Shown here piece after piece: positions 48,435-59,499 of a DNA stretch of 64,000 bases; position 1 is the first letter of the stretch, and the number at the start of each line of letters is the position of its first letter. The stretch is from Chloroflexota bacterium (GTDB lineage: Bacteria; Chloroflexota; UBA11872; VXNJ01), in assembly GCA_026707405.1 (NCBI GenBank), contig JAPOWW010000011.1, positions 124,001 to 188,000 on the forward strand, given 5' to 3'. Both the position numbers and the translations under genes were made by a program. The notes beneath the pieces are model-generated. The model made no database searches, was not told where the DNA came from, and saw only the letters and a program-made list of their open reading frames with translations.

Positions 48435-49241
48435 CTAGTCGACTGTCGCGAGCAGCTTTTCAACCTGACCGTCCCATAAGCCGTCTACTCGCGCGCCGTA
48501 TTCTTCCTCTCCGCCCGCTGCACGAGGACCGGTGAGTATCGGACCGTACGGATTGATCCGCAGCGAATCGTTTACGTGGTCCTCATGCAGGAAATGAAAA
48601 GCGAGCCCCGCGCGATCTTCATTGGTGGTATTGTCGCCGGTCGCGTGCGGCGTGCCGTAGCAGAAAAACGCGACTCCGCCCGCGGGAAGCTCCATGGATA
48701 CCGCCTTCTTCTCCTCGGGATATATGCGGACGTGGTGGTCGCTGTAGGGATCGCGTTCGTGAGCGATCTTCTTGTCCATCATGTTTGGTAAAACCCGCAG
48801 CGTGCCGTTCGCGGCGTTTGCCTCATGCACGGCGATCCACATGGCGGTGCCCTTGAGTGGGTCCTTCACGCGGAAGTAGGCGTTGTCCTGGTGCCAGCCG
48901 GTGCCCAGCCCGGTGCGCGCCGGTTTGAGAAAAACCTGGTCGAGGTGGACGACGATCCTGTCGCCAATCAGATCGGTAACGTGTTCGATCACCTTCGGAT
49001 GGAAAGGGAGTGCCTTCACGAGATCGCTGTGAGGGTGCAGGGGAACAATCTGCAGGTTTTGCCGCGATCTGGACTCGGTTCTCCCGTCGCCTTCGGTCGC
49101 AACGTTGCGGAATATGCCGTCACGATTCAGGCGCTCCACTTCGGCTTGCAGCGCCTTGACTTCCCTATCGGAAAAGAACTCCGGCACCGCCAGAAAACCG
49201 AGCTCGCGAAACTGCTGGACTTGACCGGTCGAAAGGGCCAT
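48435..49241 (-). CDS. phytanoyl-CoA dioxygenase (PhyH) family protein
   Basis: GTGWHQDNAYFRVKDPLKGTAMWIAVHEANAANGTLRVLPN. Confidence 0.87.
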   Translation of the reverse strand: MALSTGQVQQFRELGFLAVPEFFSDREVKALQAEVERLNRDGIFRNVATEGDGRTESRSRQNLQIVPLHPHSDLVKALPFHPKVIEHVTDLIGDRIVVHLDQVFLKPARTGLGTGWHQDNAYFRVKDPLKGTAMWIAVHEANAANGTLRVLPNMMDKKIAHERDPYSDHHVRIYPEEKKAVSMELPAGGVAFFCYGTPHATGDNTTNEDRAGLAFHFLHEDHVNDSLRINPYGPILTGPRAAGGEEEYGARVDGLWDGQVEKLLATVD

Positions 49242-49321
49242 CAGCAGACTCCCGACGCTATTGAACGAGTGCTAAGCATAGCCGAGCTAAGAGGCTTGTG
49301 ATCTTCGAATGGGTTTAGACT

Positions 49322-50653
49322 GTGATCCTATCGAGGGGTGACTGCCCCAAGGTAATCGATTCGGTCCAATTGATCGAGCAGTCGGGACGTTTTTTGGAGA
49401 TGCCCGCCGAACTGACGCTAAACGAGAGTCAGAGGTTGTATGGAAGGGCACAACGCCTTATCCCAGGCGTTTCGCAGACCAATTCCAAGCGCCCCCCGGC
49501 GTTCGCTCCCGCCGACTATCCGGCTTACGCCGCCTACGGCAAAGGGTCCCACGTCTGGGATGTGGACGGCAATGAATACATCGACTGGATTCTTGGATTA
49601 GGGCCGATCAGCCTCGGATATCGGTATCCGACCGTTGACTGTGCGATACGGAAGCAATTGGAGAGAGGGATTATCTACGGTTTGCTCGATCCGCTTGAAG
49701 TGTCCGTGGCGGCGAAGCTGGTCGATCTGGTTCCCTGCGCCGAATCGGTCCGGTTCCTAAAAGGCGGAGGGGAAGCGACGACCGCTGCGGCGCGGGTCGC
49801 GCGCGCTTTTACGGGCCGCGACCTCATTCTCAGCAACGGATACCACGGCTGGCAGGACCAGTGGACGGCCACGAGAAGCGATGGCGGAGTGCCTCCCGCG
49901 GTAGGCACGACGATCCGCGAGTTCCCGTACGCGGACATCGACGCCCTTGGGGAAATTTTCAGGTCGGCCGGAGACAACGTCGCGGCGGTCCTAATGTCTC
50001 CCGCCCTGATAGAGACGCCGCCGCCGGGATACCTTGGGGCCGTACGCGACCTATGCCATGCGAACGGCGCGCTTCTTATTTTCGATGAGGTCGTTACGGG
50101 TTTTCGATTTTCAGTTGGCGGCGCACAGGAGTACTTCGGGGTCACTCCCGATCTCGCCTGCTTTGCGAAGGCGATGGCCAATGGGATGCCACTTTCGTGC
50201 TTCTGCGGACGCGCGGACGTGATGGCCGTTACGGAAAACCTCAAGATCACGGCCACTTACGGCGGCGAGGCGCTCTCGCTCGCGGCGGCGGACGCGTGTT
50301 TGGACGAATACAGGAACAACGATGTAATAGCTCACATCTGGCGAATCGGCCGGCGCCTTATCGAAGGTACGAATGCGGCCGCAGAGGACGTCGGACATCC
50401 GGTCCGTCGAACGGGTTTTCCACCACTTTCTCACCTGGAATTTAGAGGTGAGACCGACCAAGAATCGACTCTCATGCGCAGCTACTTCATTCGTGGAGCG
50501 GCGGCGCGCGGCGTCCTGTTCCATCCCGGCGGTCTGTCGTATGTGTGTTATTCCCACACCGACGCCGACGTGGACGTTACGCTCGCCGTGCAGCGGGAGC
50601 TATTTGTGGAAATCGAAGCCCGCCGGCGGGCCGGCACGCTTGCCGAAGTCTAG
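49322..50653 (+). CDS. class III aminotransferase (glutamate-1-semialdehyde aminomutase-like)
   Basis: GSHVWDVDGNEYIDWILGLGPISLGY; LLIFDEVVTGFRFSVGGAQEYFGVTPDLACFAKAMANGMPL. Confidence 0.88.
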   Translation: MILSRGDCPKVIDSVQLIEQSGRFLEMPAELTLNESQRLYGRAQRLIPGVSQTNSKRPPAFAPADYPAYAAYGKGSHVWDVDGNEYIDWILGLGPISLGYRYPTVDCAIRKQLERGIIYGLLDPLEVSVAAKLVDLVPCAESVRFLKGGGEATTAAARVARAFTGRDLILSNGYHGWQDQWTATRSDGGVPPAVGTTIREFPYADIDALGEIFRSAGDNVAAVLMSPALIETPPPGYLGAVRDLCHANGALLIFDEVVTGFRFSVGGAQEYFGVTPDLACFAKAMANGMPLSCFCGRADVMAVTENLKITATYGGEALSLAAADACLDEYRNNDVIAHIWRIGRRLIEGTNAAAEDVGHPVRRTGFPPLSHLEFRGETDQESTLMRSYFIRGAAARGVLFHPGGLSYVCYSHTDADVDVTLAVQRELFVEIEARRRAGTLAEV

Positions 50654-50755
50654 CTACAGGCTGGAGCAGACGGCCGCGATAGGTGACGGGCTGGCGTTCC
50701 GGATCAACGCAATCTTGGGCATAATCACCCTGCCGCGATCTACCCGTGAGTTTCG

Positions 50756-51760
50756 CTAATAGACAATCTTCTGTAGCTTGCCCGTTCTGACAGACTCAAA
50801 TGCGGCGAGTATCAACGCGGTGGCGCGGACGCCGTCACGAAGTCCCGCCCCAATTTCCGGTTGCTTGCCCGCTTTTACGCACGCTATGAACTCGTCGAGC
50901 TCCTGCGCGGTACCCTCGGCGTCCTCGCCCGGCAGGTCCTTCTCGACGCTCCAGCATTCCGAATGGTCGCGCCCGCGTGTTAGGACGCCGTCGTGGAATC
51001 GGTTGTGCAACGATACCGCCACGCCCGGATGGAACACTTGGAGAAAGAACTTGGACACGAACTCGTTGCGCTGGGGATCGCCCTGAACCCAGCTTGAAGT
51101 GGAGCCATTCTCGAACGTTATCGTCGCTGCTACTGCGTCGATGACGTCGGGCGTTCCCGGATGGCTTAGATTCCCCCCACCGGCGAAGATGACCTCAGGC
51201 TCGGAATCGTGGACGTGATAGAGCAGATCCACCGTGTGACATCCTTGTGAGAGGACGTTCCCCCCGCCCGTAACAGGCTGGTGTGCCCATGAGTCCTCGG
51301 CCCACGTGTTGTCGACCATCTGCCCGATCGACATGCTGGGAGCGGAGATTACCTGTTTCGTGCGCCGCACGAGTGGACAGTATCTGAGCTTGAATCCCAT
51401 AAGAAAGGTGACGCCCGCCTTATCGACCTCCTCCGCGATCTCCTGACAGTCCTCGTTGGTCAGCGCCATCGGCTTTTCGAGCAGAATTCCCTTGCCTGCG
51501 CGGGCCGCAGCTATCGCGAGGTCCCTGTGCGAATCATGCCGCGTGGCGATCAACACGGCGTCAACCCGGTCGTCGTTCAGGACCCTTTTCGGATCGTCAG
51601 TGAAGTAACTGCCCCCGAAGTCGGTATGAAACTTCCGGGCGGCGGCTTCGATGACGTCCACGTAAGCGATCAACGACATATTATCCGCTACCACGGCGTT
51701 GACCATGTGCTGCCCGGCCATGTTTCCGCAGCCGATTACCGCCAACCCTACGTTCGACAT
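50756..51760 (-). CDS. Gfo/Idh/MocA family oxidoreductase
   Basis: GLAVIGCGNMAGQHMVNAV; GILLEKPMALTNEDCQEIAEE. Confidence 0.88.
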   Translation of the reverse strand: MSNVGLAVIGCGNMAGQHMVNAVVADNMSLIAYVDVIEAAARKFHTDFGGSYFTDDPKRVLNDDRVDAVLIATRHDSHRDLAIAAARAGKGILLEKPMALTNEDCQEIAEEVDKAGVTFLMGFKLRYCPLVRRTKQVISAPSMSIGQMVDNTWAEDSWAHQPVTGGGNVLSQGCHTVDLLYHVHDSEPEVIFAGGGNLSHPGTPDVIDAVAATITFENGSTSSWVQGDPQRNEFVSKFFLQVFHPGVAVSLHNRFHDGVLTRGRDHSECWSVEKDLPGEDAEGTAQELDEFIACVKAGKQPEIGAGLRDGVRATALILAAFESVRTGKLQKIVY

Positions 51761-51898
51761 TCGTCTAGCTCCATGTCTCGTTCCACCATCACAGCTGCGA
51801 CGGCAAGTCTATTGCCACCGTTAAAGTCAGGGCGAGCAATCCCACCCCGCAGTTGAGTCTCCCTTTCAGTCATCGCCCCTGCCTCTCAGACGATCAGG

Positions 51899-52897
51899 TC
51901 AAGTCGCCTGGAGGTTTACACGCTGGTCCGTTTCCGATGCCTCCTTGACGCCAAGGCACGCGTCCATCAGCCTCATCAGTTCGTTGTTGGTAATGGTTGG
52001 TTCCGTACCTGCGGCCAGTGCGTCTGCAAAGTCGACCACCAGATGCCGCGGTTCCGGAAGATCGGTTACCTCGCCCGCGAAATCTTCCGAGAATTGAAGC
52101 ACGGGCCCCTTGGAGCTGCATTCGATATGGCCCTTCGTTCCCACTATCGTCATCCGGTTGTCCATTCCCTGGTACGAATCGGGAACGTTCCGGTGTCCCT
52201 CTACGATCAAACTCGCGCCACCCTCCATGATCAGCAGCGACTGCGAGTGGTCGTAGAAGGACTCCGGGGAATGTCCGTTGACGTTCGCTTGATAGCTGAC
52301 GGTTGAAACGTAGTCAAGCCCGGTTATCCAGGAAACGGCGTCGATGTCATGGATCACTAGATCGAGGATCGGACCGCCGGACAGGTCGTATTCGAAGGCC
52401 CAGAACGGCCGCGCGTCAGGGCGAAGCGTTGCGGACCGTTTTGCGTAGCAGTTGACCACGTCACCAATTTCGCCGTTCTGCACAGCGCGCCTGAGCGCGA
52501 GATACTGGGGCGAGTCGCGCAAGGTCAGCATCATCGAGACTCGCGTAGTTGGGTTTGCCGCGAGCGCGGCCTTGACGCTTTCCAGGTCTTCGCGCGTCGT
52601 CAGCAGAGGCTTGTCCGTAATCACGTGCTTGCCCGATTCGAGAGCAGTGACGATCTGACGCCCCTGTTGACTGGAGATCATGCTGATGCCAACTATGTCT
52701 GGATCTTGCTGGTCGATTAGATCGTTCAACGTGGGATAGATGGGGACGTCTCGCGTACTAACCTGGCTTTCAAAAGTGGCCCGGTCGGATTCCTCTCCCA
52801 CGTATCCGACGAATTCGAGCTTCTCGGACAGTTCCATGCCGCCAAACAAATACGGCGCGTGTTGTTCAACCCCTACCATTCCGATTTTGAAAGTCAC
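51899..52897 (-). CDS. Gfo/Idh/MocA family oxidoreductase
   Basis: HVITDKPLLTTREDLESVKAAL; SGGPILDLVIHDIDAVSWITG. Confidence 0.87.
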   Translation of the reverse strand: MTFKIGMVGVEQHAPYLFGGMELSEKLEFVGYVGEESDRATFESQVSTRDVPIYPTLNDLIDQQDPDIVGISMISSQQGRQIVTALESGKHVITDKPLLTTREDLESVKAALAANPTTRVSMMLTLRDSPQYLALRRAVQNGEIGDVVNCYAKRSATLRPDARPFWAFEYDLSGGPILDLVIHDIDAVSWITGLDYVSTVSYQANVNGHSPESFYDHSQSLLIMEGGASLIVEGHRNVPDSYQGMDNRMTIVGTKGHIECSSKGPVLQFSEDFAGEVTDLPEPRHLVVDFADALAAGTEPTITNNELMRLMDACLGVKEASETDQRVNLQAT

Positions 52898-53139
52898 CGC
52901 TGCCTCCCCGTCACACCTCTTAAGTGTTAAGTCGACAGGCCGCCCGCTCGGCCCGTTTTCTCAATATCTCTAGTCCATCTTAATGTCACGTCGTATGGGA
53001 AGACCGACGACCGTCCGTCGGAGGATGTTCTCTTTTTGGGAGGGATGCCGTGTATGCCCGGCCATGACTCAGATGTGTCCGTCTCTGCCGGATTGTAGGA
53101 TTGTCACGAAGTTATGGCCGCCGTGCGGGAGGTATGTCA

Positions 53140-53874
53140 ATGAGCCGAAGCCACCAAGGGAAAGTAGCGGCGGTTTTTGGAGCCAGTTTCGGTATGGGGC
53201 GCGCGTCCGCCATGGCGCTGGCCCAGCGCGGAGCGACCATCGCCGCGTCGGGGCGTACGTCGGAAGCGCTCGAAGAGGTTGTGCGCGAGATTCGGACGGC
53301 GGGCGGCGAAGCGGTAGCGTTCCCGGCGGACGTTGAAGATCCGCAGCAGGCGCGCTCAGCGGTCGCGGCGATCGCGGACCGGTTCGGCCGCATCGACATA
53401 TTCGTCTATGCGACCGGGACCAACATTCCGGGCCGCGCCGCCGGCATTCTCTCCGAGGGCGACTGGGAGATGATGCAGCGGACGAACATCTCCGGTCTGT
53501 ATCACACTGTTCAGGGAGCGCTGGGCACGCTGCGGGAATCTAATGCCAGAGTGGTCGTGATTTCGTCTGGCGCCGTGCAGATGCCGGACGCGTCGGGGGT
53601 GGCTTACCAGGCGACCAAGCATGCCCAGGTGGGATTTACGCACGGGCTGATGCAAGAGGAAGCGGCGAACGGAATTCGGACCACTGTGATATTCCCAGGT
53701 CTTACCAACACCCGGCTGGTCGAGAAGCGCCCCGTCCCCACGCCGAAGGAGGTCCTGGACCAGGCACTACAGCCCGAGGACGTGGCGGAAGCGGTACTTT
53801 TCGTTACTTCGCTTCCCTCCCGGGCCTACGTGCCTGAGTTACTACTGTTCCCGGCGGCCATCCAGCAGCGTTAG
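53140..53874 (+). CDS. short-chain dehydrogenase/reductase
   Basis: GKVAAVFGASFGMGRASAMALAQRGA; VAYQATKHAQVGFTHGL; ORF extends to 53101. Confidence 0.87.
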   Translation: MSRSHQGKVAAVFGASFGMGRASAMALAQRGATIAASGRTSEALEEVVREIRTAGGEAVAFPADVEDPQQARSAVAAIADRFGRIDIFVYATGTNIPGRAAGILSEGDWEMMQRTNISGLYHTVQGALGTLRESNARVVVISSGAVQMPDASGVAYQATKHAQVGFTHGLMQEEAANGIRTTVIFPGLTNTRLVEKRPVPTPKEVLDQALQPEDVAEAVLFVTSLPSRAYVPELLLFPAAIQQR

Positions 53875-53961
53875 CCGAGATCTCCACCGGAATAGTCCGC
53901 CTGCTGACCTAAACTAATTGGTGCGTACGCGACGAGGTGGTATGCCCTGAGGAGGGTCACC

Positions 53962-54771
53962 ATGCGAATTACTATCCCCATCCGCCGATATGTCACCCAT
54001 GCCGCCGAAGGCGTATCCAATATCGAAGCCAACTTTGGATACGTTCACAGGAGCGTAGATATCGATTCCCGGCAAACCGCGCTCGTGCTCGTCGATTGCT
54101 GGGACCATCACTACATCGAATCGTGGCTGGCCCGGGCCAAAGAGGTGATGACTAACCGCCTCGCCCCGCTCGCCGCCGCCTGCCGGGACGCCGGCATCTT
54201 GGTGATACACGCTCCTGGCAAGAACGTAGCTGAGCGATATGCCGACTGGATGGACGATCCGGACGACTGGAACAGAAACCAGACCGACGGCTGGCCCCCC
54301 GCTGACTTCGTCGCGCGAAAAGACAGTTACTCCGACCTCCACTGGGCGGCGGAGCCGGCGATGTCGCCTGAGCTGGCGGACTGGATGGACTACTCCAGCA
54401 ATCGGATGATGATCTACCGCGACGTTGCGCCGGTTGCCGGCGACTCTGTAATTGCCACAGGCGATCAACTGCATTCGCTGTTACGTAAGAAAGGCATATT
54501 TCACCTTCTCTACGCCGGATTCGCGACTAACTGGTGCGTTCTGAACAAGGACTACGGATTCCGCGCCATGACCTGGCTGGGATACAACGGTGTGATTCTG
54601 CGCGACGGCACCACCGCCGTGGAGACCCACGAGTCGTATACGACCGAGCAGATGCGCGATTTCGCCGTACTGACCATGGAAATGACCATGGGGTATTCAT
54701 CCTCGGTCGAGGAGCTGATCGGGTCGTTGAAGTCCGCGGTCGACTCAGCCGAGGCCGCAGCTGTCCGCTGA
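53962..54771 (+). CDS. isochorismatase-like cysteine hydrolase
   Basis: TALVLVDCWDHHY; LYAGFATNWCVLNKDYGFRAM. Confidence 0.83.
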   Translation: MRITIPIRRYVTHAAEGVSNIEANFGYVHRSVDIDSRQTALVLVDCWDHHYIESWLARAKEVMTNRLAPLAAACRDAGILVIHAPGKNVAERYADWMDDPDDWNRNQTDGWPPADFVARKDSYSDLHWAAEPAMSPELADWMDYSSNRMMIYRDVAPVAGDSVIATGDQLHSLLRKKGIFHLLYAGFATNWCVLNKDYGFRAMTWLGYNGVILRDGTTAVETHESYTTEQMRDFAVLTMEMTMGYSSSVEELIGSLKSAVDSAEAAAVR

Positions 54772-54899
54772 ATCAACTGAATGTCACGTGTGAGCTAGTC
54801 CGCCCCTGCAGGCGTCACAGATTTACTTGACGTTTCCGGCGAATTCGCGCGCGCCACCGGCTGGAGTTGTGGTCGTATGGCGCTCCACAAGCGAATAGT

Positions 54900-55802
54900 T
54901 CAGACGGGCATCGTGCGGCCTGTGAGCTTTCGGCCCGCGGTGGCGAGCTCCTCACCGGCCGCACCTGCCAGGAGCATCGCGCCTATGTCATTGATCAGAA
55001 CGTCGGCCTGCTCTTCGACGTTCAATGCAGGGTCGTCCCACATACACAGCCATAAGATCCCGGCCTTATCGCAGGCTGCCTTGACCTTCCGCCATGACGC
55101 ATCCATCTCTGGCGAATACGGAGGGTCCTTCCACTCTGGATGTCCGAGGAACAGACCCATGTCGCCAGGCCCCCATTCGCCGAACGTAACACCCGGAATC
55201 GACAGGCACATGTCGGCGTGCTCCAGTCCGAATCTCTCCTCGACTTTCACACCTATCATTAGCTCGCCCTGAGGATTCAGGGGCCACGGGTCGGCGCGAT
55301 TCACGTATTCAATCCTGTCCAGCCCCCAGATTTCCGACGCCTGCATCTCACCGCCGTGGCCTCGGGTTCCGACGCCCAGCCCCTTGCCGACTCCAATCGT
55401 CTGGTGGGGAAAGCGACACGACTCCACAAACACCCGCACGGCGTTAGGGTCACGAGCGTGCGCAAGGTAGAGACCGTGGACTCCCGTACTTAGAAGGTGG
55501 CGGATTTGCCAGGCATTGAACCGGACCTCGTCTTCGCTCATGCCGGTAGCCGGGATGGTGCACATCACCGTTGGCGTCGGGTGCCCGCTTCTGGTGGGCC
55601 CCGCGTCCTTGAGCCCCCTCATGAAATCGTAGAGAGCGCTCGTGTCCATGGAGATGTGTTCGAACTCAATTCGGAGATAGTCCGCCCAGGTACCCGCTAT
55701 GTCACGACCGTAGTCGTAGCTAAGGTCGGGCACATCAACCCGGTCGTAATAGACGGGTTGCCCCAGGCTGAGAAGTTCGACACACCTGTTGATTCGTGAC
55801 AT
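54900..55802 (-). CDS. HpcH/HpaI aldolase family protein
   Basis: YLRIEFEHISMDTSALYDFMRGL; GVKVEERFGLEHADMCLSIPGV. Confidence 0.8.
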   Translation of the reverse strand: MSRINRCVELLSLGQPVYYDRVDVPDLSYDYGRDIAGTWADYLRIEFEHISMDTSALYDFMRGLKDAGPTRSGHPTPTVMCTIPATGMSEDEVRFNAWQIRHLLSTGVHGLYLAHARDPNAVRVFVESCRFPHQTIGVGKGLGVGTRGHGGEMQASEIWGLDRIEYVNRADPWPLNPQGELMIGVKVEERFGLEHADMCLSIPGVTFGEWGPGDMGLFLGHPEWKDPPYSPEMDASWRKVKAACDKAGILWLCMWDDPALNVEEQADVLINDIGAMLLAGAAGEELATAGRKLTGRTMPV

Positions 55803-55898
55803 GGCTCATCCTTGCTATTGCGTTTCGCCCTGCAATCACTGGATTCGGATTGTCGAGGATATCCGAGGATTGTCCGAACGCGAAGTTCCCTGCCGGGA

Positions 55899-57533
55899 CT
55901 ACCGCTCGTTCAAGCTTGGCCCCACTTCCTCGCCGTTAGGCAGAATCGCCCGAAAGGCGAACAGCCAGGTGCCGAACGAACGCCCCAGCCGCTGCGCATC
56001 TTCTGGATTGTGGAGCTTGATGCGAACCCGGTTAGCCCCGGCCTTGAGTCTGACTTTGTGAGTAATCGAGTCGAAAATGACCTTCTGGTCGAACTCCTCC
56101 CAGGGGCCGTCGTTGATCTGGAGCTTGATCTCGCTCACCCAGCCGAGCTGGACTTCGGCCTCGGTATCTTCGGAGACGTTCAGCCACGTCTGCGCAAATC
56201 CAATTGCGGGCCATTGGACCGTGTTTTCAAGCCCGATGGGACGGAACACGTGACTGAAGTCGACGAACCCGTCTATGTCGGCGTATGTCTTCCAGCGTGC
56301 AATGTGACGCCCGCCCCTTCTCCACACCGACGCTTGAGCGGGCGGCTGAGCTGTGTACGGCTCCGAGATTGCGATGATGTGCTTTTGCGGTCCAGATCGC
56401 CCTTTGACAAGCTGCGGATATTCCGTCTGCTCGTAGGAAGCGTCCGGATCGAACGGGATGTCCTCAACGGGTAGCGGCTGTTCCATCATCCGGCCGCCTT
56501 GCGGATGGAAAGGCCCGCAGAGCCACCATGTCGGAGACTCCTCCACCAGATCGCAATCGCCTCGCGGCAATTCGTCGCCCGGCATCAGCTGGCCCCAAGA
56601 TGGCATCTGAAAATAATCGCGATGCGGCGGGTCTTGATACCAGTAAACCGTGCTGCATATATCGTTGGCGGCCGATCCGAACCGGAACTGGATCCGGCGG
56701 TCGAAATTGATGGCGTCGTTCTCGAAGAAGCGATAGGCGATGATGCGCTGCCATGCCCGCGCCGTGCCCACGTCTTCGTATTCGTAGTAAGCGATGGCCT
56801 GGTCCGGGTGGGTCGAGGCTTCGTGGATGGCGCCGCCGTGCCCGGCGCTGAACGGCGTCTCACCGCCGAGGCTGCGCAGGTGGGCGAAGGGTCCTTGGGG
56901 GGAATCAGGATTGTTAACCACATAGATGTGTTCGCCGCCGGCATGAGACCAGCGCGTGCGGTCGTCATATACGCGCACGCCCAGCGTGTACCCAAGCAGG
57001 CGGCCGCGCCCGACTGCGTCGAGGACCGTGTAGTTGCGCCCGAACGCCTCGCAGGGGAATTCACGGCGAAACTGTGCATGGAAGCGCATGGTCTCTTCGA
57101 GCGCGCCAGCGGGATAGCGGTGGAAATCCACCTGCCAGAAGATGTTCGTGTCCTCTGCGACTCCCGGACCGGCTTCGACTTCGATCCGTGCGGACTTCGA
57201 GAATGGCATTGGAAAGAAGAGCGTACTGATCGAGTGGAACTGCAAGTTGATGTAGCGGGAGTTCATCGGATACAGGCGCACGCCGTTTACCATGCCGAGG
57301 AAGTCGCCCAGCGGCGCTTCGACGGCCGGATGCTCGGCTCCGTCCCAGTACATCCGAATGATGATCTGTCGAAGGTCTGCGACCGACGGCGTCTGTCCGA
57401 TAGTCGTCTGAAACCTGCGGATGCAGCCCGCGCCCTCGTAGTCCATCAGGACCACCGGTTCTCCCGTCTTGACGGGAGTGACGGTAACGGTTCGCGCCGG
57501 TGCGAAAACGTCAGGCAGGTTTAGCAAGTCCAA
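55899..57533 (-). CDS. DUF2961 domain protein (putative glycosidase-related)
   Basis: DYEGAGCIRRFQTTIG..; TTG start at 57533 with RBS aagggag (ORF extends upstream to 57725). Confidence 0.75.
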   Translation of the reverse strand: MDLLNLPDVFAPARTVTVTPVKTGEPVVLMDYEGAGCIRRFQTTIGQTPSVADLRQIIIRMYWDGAEHPAVEAPLGDFLGMVNGVRLYPMNSRYINLQFHSISTLFFPMPFSKSARIEVEAGPGVAEDTNIFWQVDFHRYPAGALEETMRFHAQFRREFPCEAFGRNYTVLDAVGRGRLLGYTLGVRVYDDRTRWSHAGGEHIYVVNNPDSPQGPFAHLRSLGGETPFSAGHGGAIHEASTHPDQAIAYYEYEDVGTARAWQRIIAYRFFENDAINFDRRIQFRFGSAANDICSTVYWYQDPPHRDYFQMPSWGQLMPGDELPRGDCDLVEESPTWWLCGPFHPQGGRMMEQPLPVEDIPFDPDASYEQTEYPQLVKGRSGPQKHIIAISEPYTAQPPAQASVWRRGGRHIARWKTYADIDGFVDFSHVFRPIGLENTVQWPAIGFAQTWLNVSEDTEAEVQLGWVSEIKLQINDGPWEEFDQKVIFDSITHKVRLKAGANRVRIKLHNPEDAQRLGRSFGTWLFAFRAILPNGEEVGPSLNER

Positions 57534-57607
57534 TTGAATCTCCCTTGGAAGTTGGATGCCTTTGAACTGGGTTTGTAGTCGAGAGTATCTATGATCCGCC
57601 GCGCCTG

Positions 57608-58552
57608 CTACCGGCCAGTCAGACCCGTGAGCTGGATGCCGCTGATGAAGTACTTCTGAGCGATTGCGAAGAGTATGAGGACCGGTACCAGCGAAACGGT
57701 CGAGGCCGCCATGAGCAGGTTCCACGGGACGTTACCCTCGTCGCCGATGAACGATCTGAGCCCGAGTGCGACCGTGCGTACATCCACGCTCGACGTGAAC
57801 ACGAGCGGATGCAGAAAGTCGTCCCAGTGTTGGACGAACGAGAAAATAGCCACGGCGGCCAGAGCCGGACCGGCGAGAGGCATGATGATCTGCCAGAAAA
57901 GCCGCAAGTGCGAAGCGCCGTCGCAGAGTGCCGCTTCGTCGAGGTCGAGCGGAAGCGTCCTGAAATACTGTCTCAGCAGGAATACGTAGAATGCCGCACC
58001 ACCAAACCAGAACTTGACCCACAGCGGCAGCAGCGTATCGAGCCAGCCGAACTCACGGTAGAGGATGAAGGTCGGAATCAGTACTACGGCCTCGGGAAGC
58101 ATAAGAGTGGAGAGCAGCACGATGAACATTGTGTCTCGTCCCCAAAAGCGCAGCCTGGCGAAGCCGAAAGCTACAAGCGATGACGAAAGCAATGTGCCGA
58201 GTGTCGCCAGAAATACGACGGTGAAGCTGTTTCTGAAGTAGATGTGAAACGGGGCAAACTCGAAGATGCTCCGATAGTTGCTCCAGGCAAATGGGTTGGG
58301 CACCAGCTGCGGCGGAACGAGGAACTCCATTCCCGTGAGCTTGAGTGAAGTGATGAGCATCCAGTAGAGCGGGAAAATTGAGATCGCGGCTCCCGCGCTG
58401 AGCACCAGGTAGCCCAACGTCCCCAGACCGACCTGCCGGTAACGTCTCGCCCTCTCGACACCGTAGCGCCGGACAAGCCATGAGCCATGCTCAGGTGGCG
58501 GCACTGTCAGTGTTCCCGCGGGCGATCCCACTGGGTTGGCGTCTTGTGTCAT
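57608..58552 (-). CDS. carbohydrate ABC transporter permease (MalG-type)
   Basis: EAALCDGASHLRLFWQIIMPLAGPALAAV; ATGA overlap with preceding gene. Confidence 0.9.
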   Translation of the reverse strand: MTQDANPVGSPAGTLTVPPPEHGSWLVRRYGVERARRYRQVGLGTLGYLVLSAGAAISIFPLYWMLITSLKLTGMEFLVPPQLVPNPFAWSNYRSIFEFAPFHIYFRNSFTVVFLATLGTLLSSSLVAFGFARLRFWGRDTMFIVLLSTLMLPEAVVLIPTFILYREFGWLDTLLPLWVKFWFGGAAFYVFLLRQYFRTLPLDLDEAALCDGASHLRLFWQIIMPLAGPALAAVAIFSFVQHWDDFLHPLVFTSSVDVRTVALGLRSFIGDEGNVPWNLLMAASTVSLVPVLILFAIAQKYFISGIQLTGLTGR

Positions 58553-59496
58553 CGGGCCTCTGCCTCGTAATAGACCCAGCGGCGTGCCATGGCAAACTGA
58601 ATGATCGTGAATATCAGCACGATCAAGAACAGCGTCCATGCGAGCGTCGACGCGTAGCCCATGCGGAAGTTCTGGAACGCGTGACGATACAGGTGCAGCA
58701 CCAGGAATAGTGTGCTTTCACGAGGCCCGCCCTCGGTGGCTATGAAGGCCGGGGTGAACACTTGCCAGCTTCCGATAATGCCTACCACGGCATTGAAGAA
58801 GACGACCGGCGTGAGCATCGGTAGCGTGACGTGCCAGAAGCGCCTCAGCCTGCCCGCGCCGTCGATCGAGGCAGCCTCGTGCATCACCTCCGGCACGGTC
58901 TGCAAGCCCGCGAGGAACACTACCATCTGCGTTCCGACGTTCCAGAGCTGCATGATTATGATCGCCGGCTTGGACCAGTTTTCGTCCCAGAACCAACCGG
59001 GAGTGGGAATCCCGAAGAGTCTCAGAGTCAAGTTGACCGGACCGAAGTCGGGGTTGAATATCCACATCCACATGATGACCGCGGATACGGCGGGCACCAC
59101 CGTCGGCAGGTAGTACGCGACCCGGAAGAAAGTCACGAACCTGAGCTTCATGTTCAGGACTACGGCCATCAGCAGCGCCACGGCCAGCTTGGCCGGCACC
59201 GAGATGAACGTGTAATAGGCGGTGTTGAACAGCGCCTTGGGGACCGACGGGTCTTTGGCTAGCCGCTCGAAGTTCTCGAAACCTGCATATCTGGGTGCCG
59301 AGAGAAGGTCATAGTCGGTAAGCGACAGATAGACGGAGGCCGCCATCGGGCCGGCGATAAAGACGACAAACCCTACGATCCAGGGTGATATGAACGCATA
59401 GCCAAGAAAATGCCGCCGCCACCGGATCCGGCGGCGCGGCGGCGCTGCTTGCCCGATCACCGCCAACTGTACTACCGCCTCATCTGCCGCAGACAC
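58549..59496 (-). CDS. sugar ABC transporter permease (MalF-type)
   Basis: EAASIDGAGRLRRFWHVTLPMLTPVVFF. Confidence 0.9.
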   Translation of the reverse strand: MSAADEAVVQLAVIGQAAPPRRRIRWRRHFLGYAFISPWIVGFVVFIAGPMAASVYLSLTDYDLLSAPRYAGFENFERLAKDPSVPKALFNTAYYTFISVPAKLAVALLMAVVLNMKLRFVTFFRVAYYLPTVVPAVSAVIMWMWIFNPDFGPVNLTLRLFGIPTPGWFWDENWSKPAIIIMQLWNVGTQMVVFLAGLQTVPEVMHEAASIDGAGRLRRFWHVTLPMLTPVVFFNAVVGIIGSWQVFTPAFIATEGGPRESTLFLVLHLYRHAFQNFRMGYASTLAWTLFLIVLIFTIIQFAMARRWVYYEAEAR

Positions 59497-59499
59497 CCG

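Noticed and set aside
56499-57524. 341-aa plus-strand ORF
   Set aside because: Antisense to the DUF2961 gene; composition typical of a GC-rich shadow ORF
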